A stretch of DNA of 64,000 nt from Pseudoselenomonas ruminantium (GTDB taxonomy: Bacteria; Bacillota; Negativicutes; Selenomonadales; Selenomonadaceae), in contig SVCA01000002.1 in the NCBI GenBank assembly GCA_015058625.1, positions 310,001 through 374,000 on the forward strand. Direction: 5' to 3'. Positions within the stretch are counted from its first letter, which is position 1. Each line of letters starts with the position of its first letter. Shown here one piece after another: positions 53,723-61,854 of this stretch. The translations under genes and the position numbers were made by a program. A model generated the notes under the pieces. It ran no database searches. It saw only the letters and a list, made by a program, of their open reading frames with translations, and had not been told where the DNA came from.

Positions 53723-54571
53723 TCACTGTTTCCGATAATCCCGCGGGGCGCATTTGAACATTTCCTTGAAGGCCCGGGAGAAGGTGGAGTAGTCGGCAAA
53801 GCCCACTTCCTCGCAGATGTTGGTGATAGACATATCGGTCTTGAGCAAATCGCGGGCCAAAAGCAGCCGTTTGCTGCGGATGTACTGGTGGATGCCGTAA
53901 CCGGTATCGGCCTTGAACTTGCGCATGAGGTAGAACTTGCTGATATAGGCCCTGGCGGCCAAATCGTCAATGGAAAGTTCCTCAGCCAGATGGGCGTTGA
54001 TATAGGAAAGGATTTCCTGAATCTTGGGGTCGTAGCTGGCACTGGTGAGGCCCGAGAGTTCATGTTCATGCAGGGAACGGTTCAGCAGAATCATAAACTC
54101 AATAAACATGATTTCCGTAAACAGTCCGTTGGCAAAGCCCTGCCCGCGGGCTGTTTTTTCGAGCTTGTCCATATGAAAGAGCAGGTCATGGCTCGTGCCG
54201 GGGGGCTGCTGCATGACGCTGCTGTTTTCCCGGGCATAGGCAAAGCATTGGGCAAGGTCGGTATGCTCGGCATCTTGCTCCTGCCAGCGGCGCAGGAAAT
54301 CCGGTGCCACGTAGATGACGATGCGCTCGTAATCTTTCGCTTCGTCGGTGAAGACGGGACGGTGGATTTCTCCGGCGGTGACAAAGACGATGTCCCGCGG
54401 GGCCAGATGGTAGGTCTTGCCTTCGATGACATAATCCACAGCACCGTCGAGGAACATAATGATTTTATGGAAATCGTGATAATGGAAGGGGATGGGTTTC
54501 AAGGCGGCATCCTTCAGGCGGAATACCCGAAAGTCGCTGACCAGATAGCCCTTCTTCTCGTAATCGCTCAT
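53723..54571 (-). CDS. AraC-family transcriptional regulator
   Basis: A 282-residue regulator. The N-terminal cupin sensor domain has FHYHDFHKIIMFLDGAVDYVIEGK and LAPRDIVFVTAGEIHRP. The C-terminal double HTH (about 185-282) has ELSIDDLAARAYISKFYLMRKFKADTG and SITNICEEVGFADYSTFSRAFKEMFKCAPRDYRK. The start is ATG 54571 with AGGAGTG six bases upstream. It is divergent from the DapF-like gene, with a 10-bp dyad between the two promoters, so it probably controls itself and that gene. The effector is unknown. Confidence 0.92.
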   Translation of the reverse strand: MSDYEKKGYLVSDFRVFRLKDAALKPIPFHYHDFHKIIMFLDGAVDYVIEGKTYHLAPRDIVFVTAGEIHRPVFTDEAKDYERIVIYVAPDFLRRWQEQDAEHTDLAQCFAYARENSSVMQQPPGTSHDLLFHMDKLEKTARGQGFANGLFTEIMFIEFMILLNRSLHEHELSGLTSASYDPKIQEILSYINAHLAEELSIDDLAARAYISKFYLMRKFKADTGYGIHQYIRSKRLLLARDLLKTDMSITNICEEVGFADYSTFSRAFKEMFKCAPRDYRKQ

Positions 54572-54601
54572 GGTTTCACTCCTCATGCTGGACTTGCCTC
54601 T

Positions 54602-54672
54602 AGTATAGTACATTATTTGCAATATTGAAAGCAGAAATTCAACTTTTATTGCAAATATGCACTTGCTATAAT
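54602..54672. promoter_or_regulatory. Divergent promoters with ATTTGCAATA dyad
   Basis: ATTTGCAATA (54615-54624) and its exact complement (54647-54656) flank an inner TTGAA/TTCAA pair. Outward lie TATACT for the AraC gene (minus, 54607-54602) and extended -10 TGCTATAAT for the plus gene (54664-54672). A likely AraC-protein binding region. Confidence 0.65.
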
Positions 54673-54723
54673 ATAGACAGTGAATAAATCAGAGACGCGA
54701 AGTCAGAAAGGCCGGTGAGCAGG

Positions 54724-55050
54724 ATGTTGTTAGTTCGTTTGTATCGTGTGGAGGATAAGGAAGTCATGGTTATGGATGGCACGAATGGTTATATGCCGGA
54801 AACGGGCGCTATCCGCCTGCTGGCCAGCCGCGAGTCTGGCGTGGGTGCTGACCGGGTGATTGTCTACTGTGGCAAGCAGAACCGCGAAGGTTTCCGTGCC
54901 TTTGCTGCTGATGGCAGCGAAATGGAACTGACGGCAGAGGATTGCCTGCTGCTCTCCCGCCAACAGGCAGACATTGAAGTGCGTCTGACGGATTATTTTG
55001 TGGGCCGCATGCGTCAGGCTGATGAGGAGAAACTGGCAGCAGCCTGCTAA
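54724..55050 (+). CDS. Half-size DapF-like protein without catalytic cysteine
   Basis: A 108-residue protein that looks like the N-terminal half of diaminopimelate epimerase. VMVMDGTNGY, AIRLLASRESGVGADRVIV and GFRAFAADGSEMELTAEDC line up with E. coli DapF VVDA, LIRRLADRHLGVGFDQLLV and FNADGSEVAQCGNGARC. The catalytic CGN becomes TAED and the whole second half is missing, so epimerase activity is unlikely. It may be a binding protein or a domesticated remnant. The start may be ATG 54724 or GTG 54715. It is divergent from an AraC regulator and probably controlled by it. Confidence 0.65.
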   Translation: MLLVRLYRVEDKEVMVMDGTNGYMPETGAIRLLASRESGVGADRVIVYCGKQNREGFRAFAADGSEMELTAEDCLLLSRQQADIEVRLTDYFVGRMRQADEEKLAAAC

Positions 55051-55106
55051 GTGGAAATAAAATTTTTTCCAATCATAAGAAGGAAAATTGAATAGCGCAG
55101 AGAAAT

Positions 55107-55224
55107 AAACCTATGGAAATCCCGATAAAAGCCTATGTTACTATTGATATAGTTTATATAGGTTTTTATCGGATTTTGTCGTATTCCCTAGAAGGGGAAG
55201 TACAATCCGTCCATAGGTTTTTTT
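55107..55224 (+). ncRNA. Three-way-junction leader/attenuator before the asparaginase gene
   Basis: P1: AAACCTATGGA (55107-55117) pairs exactly with TCCATAGGTTT (55210-55220), followed by a T run. P2: CCGATAAAA-CCTAT (55122-55136) pairs with ATAGG-TTTTATCGG (55158-55172). P3: GTATTCCC pairs with GGGGAAGTAC (55181-55203). The closing stem is itself the terminator stem, so folding of the whole 118 nt would stop transcription. I match it to no known riboswitch. It could instead be a complex terminator for the upstream gene. Confidence 0.6.
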
Positions 55225-55269
55225 GTTGCAGTTCAGGGGAAGATTGCAACTGGAAAAGGAGGAATTTTT

Positions 55270-56337
55270 GTGAAGGTAAGAGTAACTGCGATTCTTATGA
55301 CCTTGGCAATGCTGCTGGTGGGGGTACAGTGTGCCTTTGCTGCGCAGGCAAAGCCGAACATCAAGATTCTGGCAACCGGCGGAACGATTGCCGGCAGTGC
55401 GGCATCCGACACGGCAACCACCGGCTATAAAGCTGGTGCTTTGGGCATTGATGTGCTCATTAATGCCGTTCCCGAAGTCAAAAATTATGCCAATGTATCC
55501 GGAGAACAGATTTGCAGCATCGACAGCAAGGATATGACCAATGATATCTGGCTCAAACTGGCCAAACGCTGCAACGAATTGCTGGCCCGCAGTGATGTAG
55601 ACGGTATCGTCATCACCCACGGTACGGATACGCTGGAAGAAACGGCTTATTTCCTGAACCTCACGGTTAAGAGCAATAAGCCTGTGGTCATCACTGGCGC
55701 TATGCGTCCGGCTACGGCTATCAGCGCTGATGGCCCGATGAATCTTCTGAATGCTGTCCGCGTGGCTTCCAATAAGAAGTCTGCAGGCCGTGGCGTACTG
55801 GTTGTACTCAACGACACCATCAACGGTGCCCGTGACGTGACCAAGACCAACACCACTTCCGTGGATACCTTCAAGGCTCCGGAACTCGGTGCTTTCGGTT
55901 ATGTGAATGATGGCGTTCCTGAATTTTATCGTGCAACCACTCGTCTGCACACCACCAAGAGCGAATTTGCTGTTGGCAACCTCACGAAACTTCCCTATGT
56001 AAAGGTTATTTATGGCACGGCTAATGACGATGCTCTGTTCGTAGATGCAGCCATCAAAGGCGGCGTTAAGGGCATCATCTATGCCGGTACGGGCAATGGT
56101 TCCGTACACAAAGATGCAGAAGCAGCCCTGGCAAAAGCTACGGCTGCAGGTATTGTTGTAGTTCGCAGTGCCCGTGTAGGCAACGGCTCCGTCATTCCGG
56201 CTGAGCAGAGCTACATCAACTATCACTTCCTGGATGGCGATTCCCTGAATCCGCAGAAGGCTCGCATTCTTCTGCAGCTGGCCCTGACTAAAACGAAGGA
56301 CCTCAAGGCTATTCAGGAGATGTTCCACAAGTACTAA
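55270..56337 (+). CDS. ansB: Type II L-asparaginase, exported
   Basis: Hydrolyses asparagine to aspartate and ammonia outside the cytoplasm. It has 355 residues. A signal peptide (residues 1-24, ending AFA) precedes the mature protein. [13 protein letters not shown] holds the first catalytic threonine and [19 protein letters not shown] the second threonine with its Thr-Asp pair. The C-terminal region ([20 protein letters not shown]) matches type II enzymes. The start is GTG 55270 after AAAAGGAGGA. It may be controlled by the structured leader. Glutaminase side activity is possible. Confidence 0.95.
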   Translation: MKVRVTAILMTLAMLLVGVQCAFAAQAKPNIKILATGGTIAGSAASDTATTGYKAGALGIDVLINAVPEVKNYANVSGEQICSIDSKDMTNDIWLKLAKRCNELLARSDVDGIVITHGTDTLEETAYFLNLTVKSNKPVVITGAMRPATAISADGPMNLLNAVRVASNKKSAGRGVLVVLNDTINGARDVTKTNTTSVDTFKAPELGAFGYVNDGVPEFYRATTRLHTTKSEFAVGNLTKLPYVKVIYGTANDDALFVDAAIKGGVKGIIYAGTGNGSVHKDAEAALAKATAAGIVVVRSARVGNGSVIPAEQSYINYHFLDGDSLNPQKARILLQLALTKTKDLKAIQEMFHKY

Positions 56338-56355
56338 AAAATTTGCTTCCCCAAT

Positions 56356-56407
56356 AAAGCAGGGGCGCGTAGTTACGTTTAGCAGCTACGCGCCCCTGTT
56401 GCTTTAT
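56356..56407 (+). terminator. Terminator of asparaginase gene
   Basis: AGGGGCGCGTAG/CTACGCGCCCCT stem extended by GC/GC and AAAGC/GCTTT, followed by TTTATAT. Confidence 0.88.
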
Positions 56408-56501
56408 ATCAGTGCAGGCTGAATCCTTCAGCTGCAACGCCGTTGATGAACATGAATTACAAAAATTTTATTTTGTAAGAGAAGTTGAAAACGGCTTAGA
56501 C

Positions 56502-56530
56502 TTGACAAATTCGTGGATAACTACTATAAT
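56502..56530 (+). promoter_or_regulatory. Consensus promoter of tRNA-Leu
   Basis: TTGACA (56502-56507), 17-bp spacer, TATAAT (56525-56530); the tRNA starts 31 bp downstream. Confidence 0.9.
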
Positions 56531-56560
56531 AAATGCCGTTATCTACAATTGTAGAATACT

Positions 56561-56645
56561 GCGGATGTGGCGGAACTGGCAGACGCGCTGGATTTAGGAT
56601 CCAGTGCCGCAAGGCGTATGGGTTCGACCCCCTTCATCCGCACCA
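56561..56645 (+). tRNA. tRNA-Leu (TAG)
   Basis: 85-nt class II tRNA with a variable arm (TGCCGCAAGGCG region). Acceptor GCGGATG/CATCCGC, anticodon TAG in ATTTAGGA, CCA encoded. Confidence 0.95.
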
Positions 56646-56657
56646 AAGGAATATCAG

Positions 56658-56686
56658 GCGGTAGCTTTCGGGCTATCGCTTTTTTG
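56658..56686 (+). terminator. Terminator of tRNA-Leu
   Basis: GCGGTAGC-TTTCGG-GCTATCGC followed by TTTTTTT. Confidence 0.92.
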
Positions 56687-56704
56687 TTACAATTATTTCG
56701 CGTA

Positions 56705-56733
56705 TTGACTTATTGTCTGCTATCGGTTACAAT
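56705..56733 (+). promoter_or_regulatory. glmS promoter
   Basis: TTGACT (56705-56710), 17-bp spacer, TACAAT (56728-56733). It leaves a leader of ~425 nt holding the ribozyme. Confidence 0.75.
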
Positions 56734-56805
56734 AAGCAAGTGCTTTGTTAAGAAAAGCACAAAGTAAGAAGAAATCCAGAGTGAATAATCCTGTTGTTCT
56801 GGTGT

Positions 56806-57142
56806 AGTAAAAGGACGTAAGTTCTAGCGCAAGTTCTTGGAAGTGGAGCGAATGCTTTCAAGAAGACGAGGAGAAGGTTGTCGAGGAGGAGTCAGAAGAT
56901 AATCGGTTGGACATAATGCGTAGGATAAATTTGCATAGACAAGGCAGAGGAAGGAGGCATAGCTGCGCTATGTCGACTGACGATAACGCAGTATATGCGA
57001 ATTTAGACAAGCAGGATGTTCAACAGATTATCGGATGACTCCGTGGTCAGCGGATGCCTTCCGGCTTGCTCGGCCGATAAATGCAAACGAAAGTCCTGTC
57101 GTGAGGCGGGAAACAAGGATGCAGGGAGCGCAGCAGGATAGT
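56806..57142 (+). ncRNA. glmS ribozyme with a large extra arm
   Basis: Self-cleaving, glucosamine-6-phosphate-activated ribozyme in the glmS leader. Cleavage is expected between A56826 and G56827 in CTAGCGC. Core blocks are visible: GACGAGGAGAAGGTTGTCGA (56866-56885) and GCGGATGCCTTCCGG (about 57050-57064), pairing GAAGG/CCTTC, then GGGAAACAAGGATGCAGGG near the 3' end. Between the core blocks, where compact examples have a very short loop, lies an extra helix of ~155 nt (56888-57042). Ends are approximate. Confidence 0.88.
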
Positions 57143-57165
57143 ACAATTTCATAGGAGGTACTATT

Positions 57166-58995
57166 ATGTGTGGTATCGTAGGTTATGTCGGTGACAAAGA
57201 GGCAGCTAGCTTCCTGCTTGAAGGTCTGGCTAAGCTGGAGTATCGTGGTTATGACTCGGCAGGTATCGCTGTCTTCGACGGAGCGAAAATCGGCGTGGAA
57301 AAGAGTGTAGGCAGACTTGCCGCACTCCGTGACAAGCTGAAAGGTCATGAGCTCAAGGGCACGATGGGTATCGGTCATACCCGTTGGGCAACGCATGGCC
57401 GTCCGTCTGATGTGAACTCCCATCCCCATACGGATTGCTCCGGGGATTTCGTGGTGGTACACAACGGCATCATCGAAAACTACCTGACTTTGAAGGAAGA
57501 ACTCATCGAAAATGGTCATTCCTTCAAGTCCGAAACGGATACGGAAGTAGTAGCCCACTTAATCGAAGAAGTCTACAATGGTGACTTTGTGGCTTCTGTC
57601 CGTGAAGTTCTGCGCCGCGTGGAAGGTTCTTACTCGCTCGTATTTATGAGCAGCAAGCACCCTGGTACGCTGATTGCAACCAAGCAGGATAACCCGCTGG
57701 TTATCGGCGTAGGCGAAGGCGAAAACTTCATCGCTTCCGATATTCCTGCTATCATTCAGCGCACCCGCCGCACTTACATCCTGAACGATGGTGAACTGGC
57801 TGTTATCACGAAGGACAGCATCAAGATTTCCAACCGTCAGGGCGAGCCTGTGACCAAGAAGATTTTCGAGGTTAACTGGAATGCTGAAGCTGCGGAAAAG
57901 GGCGGCTATGAGCACTTCATGCTCAAGGAAATCCATGAACAGCCGAAGGCTGTCCGTGACACCATGAGCCAGCGTATCGCTAAAGACGGCAAGACCATTG
58001 TGATGGACGAGTTGAAATGGGATGCTGATTATCTCAATTCCTTTAACAAGATTTATATCGTAGCCTGCGGCACGGCTTATCATGCCGGCATGGTGGGCAA
58101 ATACTATATCGAAAAACTGGCGCGTACGGTTGTAGAAGTGGACGTTGCTTCTGAATTCCGTTATCGTGAGCCGATTGTGGATGAAAACACGCTGTTCATT
58201 GCCGTTTCCCAGTCCGGTGAAACCAGTGATACGCTGGCAGCCATGAAAGAATCCAAGCGGCTTGGCGCCAAGACGTTGGCCATCACCAACGTGGTTGGTT
58301 CGTCCATCGCCCGTGAAGCTGATCAGGTGCTCTACACCTGGGCTGGCCCGGAAATTGCCGTGGCTTCCACGAAGGCTTACACAACCCAGATTGTACTGTT
58401 CTTCATGCTGGCGCTCTACATGGCGGAAATCAAGAAGACGGTTGCACCGGAACGCATTGCTGAACTTATCGGTCAGTTGCAGAAGATTCCGGCACAGATC
58501 AGCGAAACGCTGTCTGATGTGGAACCCTTGAAGACCTTTGCAAAGCGCTATGGCTTCAATGATGATGTGTTCTACATTGGCCGCGGTCTGGACTACCATG
58601 TGGCTTTGGAAGGCTCCTTGAAACTCAAGGAAATCTCCTATATCCATGCCGAAGCTTATGCAGCCGGTGAACTCAAGCACGGCACGCTGGCTCTGATTGT
58701 GGAAGGCGTTCCCGTTATCGCTCTGGCTACGCAGAAGAGCGTTTACGAGAAGACCCTGTCCAACATCAAGGAAGTCAAGGCGCGTGACGCCGTTGTTATC
58801 GGTATCGCTACCGAAAGCGATGAGGAACTGGAAAAATATGTTGACCATGTGATGAAGGTTCCTGAAACGGACGAACTCGTTATTCCGATTTTGACCGTTG
58901 TTCCTTTGCAGCTCCTGGCATACTATGCCGCTATCACTCGTGGCTGCGATGTGGATAAACCGCGTAACTTGGCTAAGTCCGTAACAGTTGAATAA
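57166..58995 (+). CDS. glmS: Glutamine-fructose-6-phosphate aminotransferase (isomerizing)
   Basis: Makes glucosamine-6-phosphate from fructose-6-phosphate and glutamine, the first step to UDP-GlcNAc. It has 609 residues. The N-terminal class II glutaminase starts with catalytic Cys after Met (MCGIVGYVGDKEAASFLLEGL) and has GIGHTRWATHG. Two SIS domains follow: ACGTAYHAGMVGKYYIE, AVSQSGETSDTLAAMKE and the C-terminal PRNLAKSVTVE ending. AGGAGG precedes the ATG. Expression is controlled by the upstream ribozyme, opposing nagB of the amino-sugar operon. Confidence 0.98.
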   Translation: MCGIVGYVGDKEAASFLLEGLAKLEYRGYDSAGIAVFDGAKIGVEKSVGRLAALRDKLKGHELKGTMGIGHTRWATHGRPSDVNSHPHTDCSGDFVVVHNGIIENYLTLKEELIENGHSFKSETDTEVVAHLIEEVYNGDFVASVREVLRRVEGSYSLVFMSSKHPGTLIATKQDNPLVIGVGEGENFIASDIPAIIQRTRRTYILNDGELAVITKDSIKISNRQGEPVTKKIFEVNWNAEAAEKGGYEHFMLKEIHEQPKAVRDTMSQRIAKDGKTIVMDELKWDADYLNSFNKIYIVACGTAYHAGMVGKYYIEKLARTVVEVDVASEFRYREPIVDENTLFIAVSQSGETSDTLAAMKESKRLGAKTLAITNVVGSSIAREADQVLYTWAGPEIAVASTKAYTTQIVLFFMLALYMAEIKKTVAPERIAELIGQLQKIPAQISETLSDVEPLKTFAKRYGFNDDVFYIGRGLDYHVALEGSLKLKEISYIHAEAYAAGELKHGTLALIVEGVPVIALATQKSVYEKTLSNIKEVKARDAVVIGIATESDEELEKYVDHVMKVPETDELVIPILTVVPLQLLAYYAAITRGCDVDKPRNLAKSVTVE

Positions 58996-59010
58996 TTCGT
59001 TCTGCAATAG

Positions 59011-59052
59011 TAAGAGGATGTGCAATAAAAATGCGCGTCCTCTTATTTTTTT
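59011..59052 (+). terminator. Terminator of glmS
   Basis: TAAGAGGA/TCCTCTTA outer stem with inner TGC/GCG pairing and an A-rich loop, followed by a run of T. Confidence 0.9.
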
Positions 59053-59151
59053 CTTAGTATTTTTGCAGGATTCGTGATAAAATATACTTCGGCGCCTTTT
59101 TGGGCGGTATGCCCTCTGGGGCAAATATCTCTGGAAGAAAAGGGACGATAA

Positions 59152-60222
59152 ATGGAAAAAGAACTTTTGCGTCTTGAACGTGTCAACAAAAGCTATGATG
59201 GTCGGCAGATTCTTGAAGACCTGGATTTAACCATTCACGAGAATGAATTTGTGACCCTTTTGGGCCCGTCTGGTTGTGGTAAGACCACCATCCTGCGGCT
59301 GATTGGCGGGTTTGAAACCCCGGACAGCGGCAAAATCTGGTTTGATGGGCAGGATATTACCCATTTGCAGCCAGAGAAACGGCAGGTCAATACGGTGTTT
59401 CAGAAGTATTCCCTGTTTTCCCATATGGATGTGGCGGAAAACATTGCCTTCGGCCTGAAACTCAAGGGGAAAAGCGCAAGTTACATTCGCGATAAGATAA
59501 AATATGCCTTGAAGCTCGTGAACCTCGACGGCTATGAACATGCCCGGGTTACGCAGATGTCCGGCGGTCAGCAGCAGCGCATTGCCATTGCCCGTGCAAT
59601 AGTCAATGAACCGAAGGTTCTGCTGTTGGACGAACCCCTGTCGGCTCTTGACCTCAAGCTGCGCCAAAACATGCAGCGGGAACTGGTAAAGATTAAACGG
59701 GAGCTGGGGATTACTTTCGTTTTTGTCACCCATGACCAGGAAGAAGCGCTGTCCATGTCGGATACCGTAGTGGTTATGAATCAGGGTTGGATTCAGCAGA
59801 TTGGTACGCCTGAGAACGTGTACAATGAGCCGGAAAATGCCTTTGTCGCTGACTTTATCGGTGACAGCAATATCATTGACGGCATTATGGTGCGGGACAA
59901 GCTCGTACACCTTTTGGGCAAGGATATTCCCTGCATCAACACGGGCTTTGGCGAAAATGTTCCCGTAGATGTGCAGATTCGTCCGGAGGATATTCAGATT
60001 TGTGCGCCCGAGGATGGACAGTTCACCGGCCGAATCAAGCAGGTGGTCTTTAAGGGCACGGTGTATGACATCACCATTGAAGCCGGCGGCTTTGAATGGC
60101 TGGTGCAGACCATTACGGGCCATGAGCAGGGCAAAGAGGTGGGCATTAAACTTGCCGCTTCCAACATTCAGATTATGGCGAAGCCCGAATCGGAAGACGA
60201 GGAGGCGGTGAGCGATGAATGA
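59152..60222 (+). CDS. potA: Spermidine/putrescine ABC transporter ATP-binding protein
   Basis: ATPase of the polyamine importer PotABCD. It has 356 residues. Walker A is GPSGCGKTT (about 37-45), the signature is MSGGQQQRIAIARAI, Walker B is VLLLDEPLSALD, and the switch histidine is in FVTHDQEEAL. The C-terminal TOBE-like regulatory domain (about 240-356) is present. An extended -10, TGATAAAAT, at 59075-59083 may be the operon promoter. It overlaps potB by 8 bases. Confidence 0.94.
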   Translation: MEKELLRLERVNKSYDGRQILEDLDLTIHENEFVTLLGPSGCGKTTILRLIGGFETPDSGKIWFDGQDITHLQPEKRQVNTVFQKYSLFSHMDVAENIAFGLKLKGKSASYIRDKIKYALKLVNLDGYEHARVTQMSGGQQQRIAIARAIVNEPKVLLLDEPLSALDLKLRQNMQRELVKIKRELGITFVFVTHDQEEALSMSDTVVVMNQGWIQQIGTPENVYNEPENAFVADFIGDSNIIDGIMVRDKLVHLLGKDIPCINTGFGENVPVDVQIRPEDIQICAPEDGQFTGRIKQVVFKGTVYDITIEAGGFEWLVQTITGHEQGKEVGIKLAASNIQIMAKPESEDEEAVSDE

Positions 60223-61054
60223 ACGCCTTTCCAGCCAGCGCTTCTTAGCCCTGCCCTTCGGGATTTGGGCAACGCTCTTTATCGTACTGCCCTTGTTCTT
60301 TGTTCTTTGGAACGGCTTGAAGGACGTAGAGAATGGGGGCTTTACTCTGGTGCATCTGCAGACGGTGCTCCAGTGGGAATATTTGAAGGCTCTGGGGCTG
60401 TCTGTGGAGCTTGCCTTAATCAGCACCTTTATCTGTCTCGTACTGGCCTATCCGTTGTGTTTGATTTTAAGAGAGCGCAAGGAAAGCCGGGGGCTGTTGG
60501 TCTTTGTGCTGTTCCTGCTTCCGCTTTGGATGAACTCGCTGCTTACAACCATGGCCTGGCAGACCATCTTGGAAAAGCATGGTCTTATCAATATGTTCCT
60601 GCAGTCCGTGGGCTTGCCGGAAGTGCATATCATCAATACGCCGCTGGCCATCATTATCGGCATGGTCTATAATTTCCTGCCCTATATGGTGCTGCCTCTC
60701 TATGTGGCGATTAACCGCATTGACAGCAGTATTATCGAAGCGGCCAGAGATTTGGGTGCCAATCCCTATCAGACTTTTCGGCGAGTGCTTTTGCCACTGT
60801 CCATGCCAGGTATTGTCAGCGGTTCCACCATGGTCTTTATCCCTGCGCTGACCACTTTCGTTATCAGTGCCCTCTTAGGCGGTAACAAGGTGCTGCTCGT
60901 GGGTAATATCATCGAACAGGAATTCACGGCGGCCTATGACTGGCAGCTTGGCAGTGCCCTGTCCATGGTGCTCATGGTCTTTATCATCCTGAACATCCTG
61001 CTGGAAGCCTTTACGGATAATGGCGAGCAGGCGAAGAAAGGAGTAAGGCCATAA
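60215..61054 (+). CDS. potB: Spermidine/putrescine ABC transporter permease PotB
   Basis: Inner-membrane permease, 279 residues, about six helices. The EAA loop that docks the ATPase is EAARDLGANPYQTFRRVLLPLSMPGI. LLPLWMNSLLTTMAWQTILEKHGLIN is typical of PotB/PotH. It overlaps potA by 8 and potC by 1 base, so translation is coupled. Confidence 0.94.
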   Translation: MNERLSSQRFLALPFGIWATLFIVLPLFFVLWNGLKDVENGGFTLVHLQTVLQWEYLKALGLSVELALISTFICLVLAYPLCLILRERKESRGLLVFVLFLLPLWMNSLLTTMAWQTILEKHGLINMFLQSVGLPEVHIINTPLAIIIGMVYNFLPYMVLPLYVAINRIDSSIIEAARDLGANPYQTFRRVLLPLSMPGIVSGSTMVFIPALTTFVISALLGGNKVLLVGNIIEQEFTAAYDWQLGSALSMVLMVFIILNILLEAFTDNGEQAKKGVRP

Positions 61055-61854
61055 TGCAGAAAATCAAGACTACCTATCTGGCCTTCATTGTGGCTTTCCT
61101 CTATGCGCCCATCGTGGTGCTCATTGCCCAGTCCTTCAATGCCAGCCGTTATCGCGGCCAGTGGACGGGCTTTACCTGGGAATGGTATGAGAAACTTATC
61201 GAAAGCGAAGATATCATCAACGCTTTTTCCAATACGTTGACCATCGGTGTGACCTCGGCAATTTTGGCCACTTTGCTGGCTTTGGTGACTGCTTTGGGCA
61301 TGCGGCAGATGGGACGGCAGAGCCGGATGCTCCTGCGGGGGCTGGCCAATGTGCCCCTGCTCAATGCCGATATCGTGACGGGCATCTCGCTGATGCTGCT
61401 CTTTTTGGGACTCGGTCTGAAGCTTGGCTATGACACGATTTTGCTGGCCCATATCGTCATCAGCCTGCCCTATGCCATGCTCTGCATCCTGCCGCAGGTA
61501 CTGACTATGGAAAATGTCTGGTACGAGGCGGCCCGGGATTTGGGCGCTACGCCCTTTCAGGCTTTCCGCAAAGTCATTTTGCCGGAACTGATGCCGGGCA
61601 TCGTGGCGGCGTTCCTGCTGTCCTTTGCCATGAGTGCGGATGATTTTATCGTGACGTACTTCACCAAGGGCGCGGGCATTGAAACCCTGACCACGGAAAT
61701 TTATTCGGAGCTCAAACTGGGCGTCCATCCTGAGATGTATGCGTTGTCCACGCTGTTCTTCTGCGGCGTGCTGGTCTTTGCGGCTCTCCTGATGCTCAAT
61801 TACAAGGTGATTAGCCGTTACCGGGCAGCAGAAAGAAGGGGGCAGGAAGCATGA
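61054..61854 (+). CDS. potC: Spermidine/putrescine ABC transporter permease PotC
   Basis: Second permease, 266 residues, about six helices. Its EAA loop is YEAARDLGATPFQAFRKVILPELMPGI. The start YLAFIVAFLYAPIVVLIAQSFNASR and the FTWEWYEKLIE segment are family marks. ATG 61054 shares a base with the potB stop (TAATG); its own stop overlaps the potD start in ATGA. Confidence 0.94.
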   Translation: MQKIKTTYLAFIVAFLYAPIVVLIAQSFNASRYRGQWTGFTWEWYEKLIESEDIINAFSNTLTIGVTSAILATLLALVTALGMRQMGRQSRMLLRGLANVPLLNADIVTGISLMLLFLGLGLKLGYDTILLAHIVISLPYAMLCILPQVLTMENVWYEAARDLGATPFQAFRKVILPELMPGIVAAFLLSFAMSADDFIVTYFTKGAGIETLTTEIYSELKLGVHPEMYALSTLFFCGVLVFAALLMLNYKVISRYRAAERRGQEA

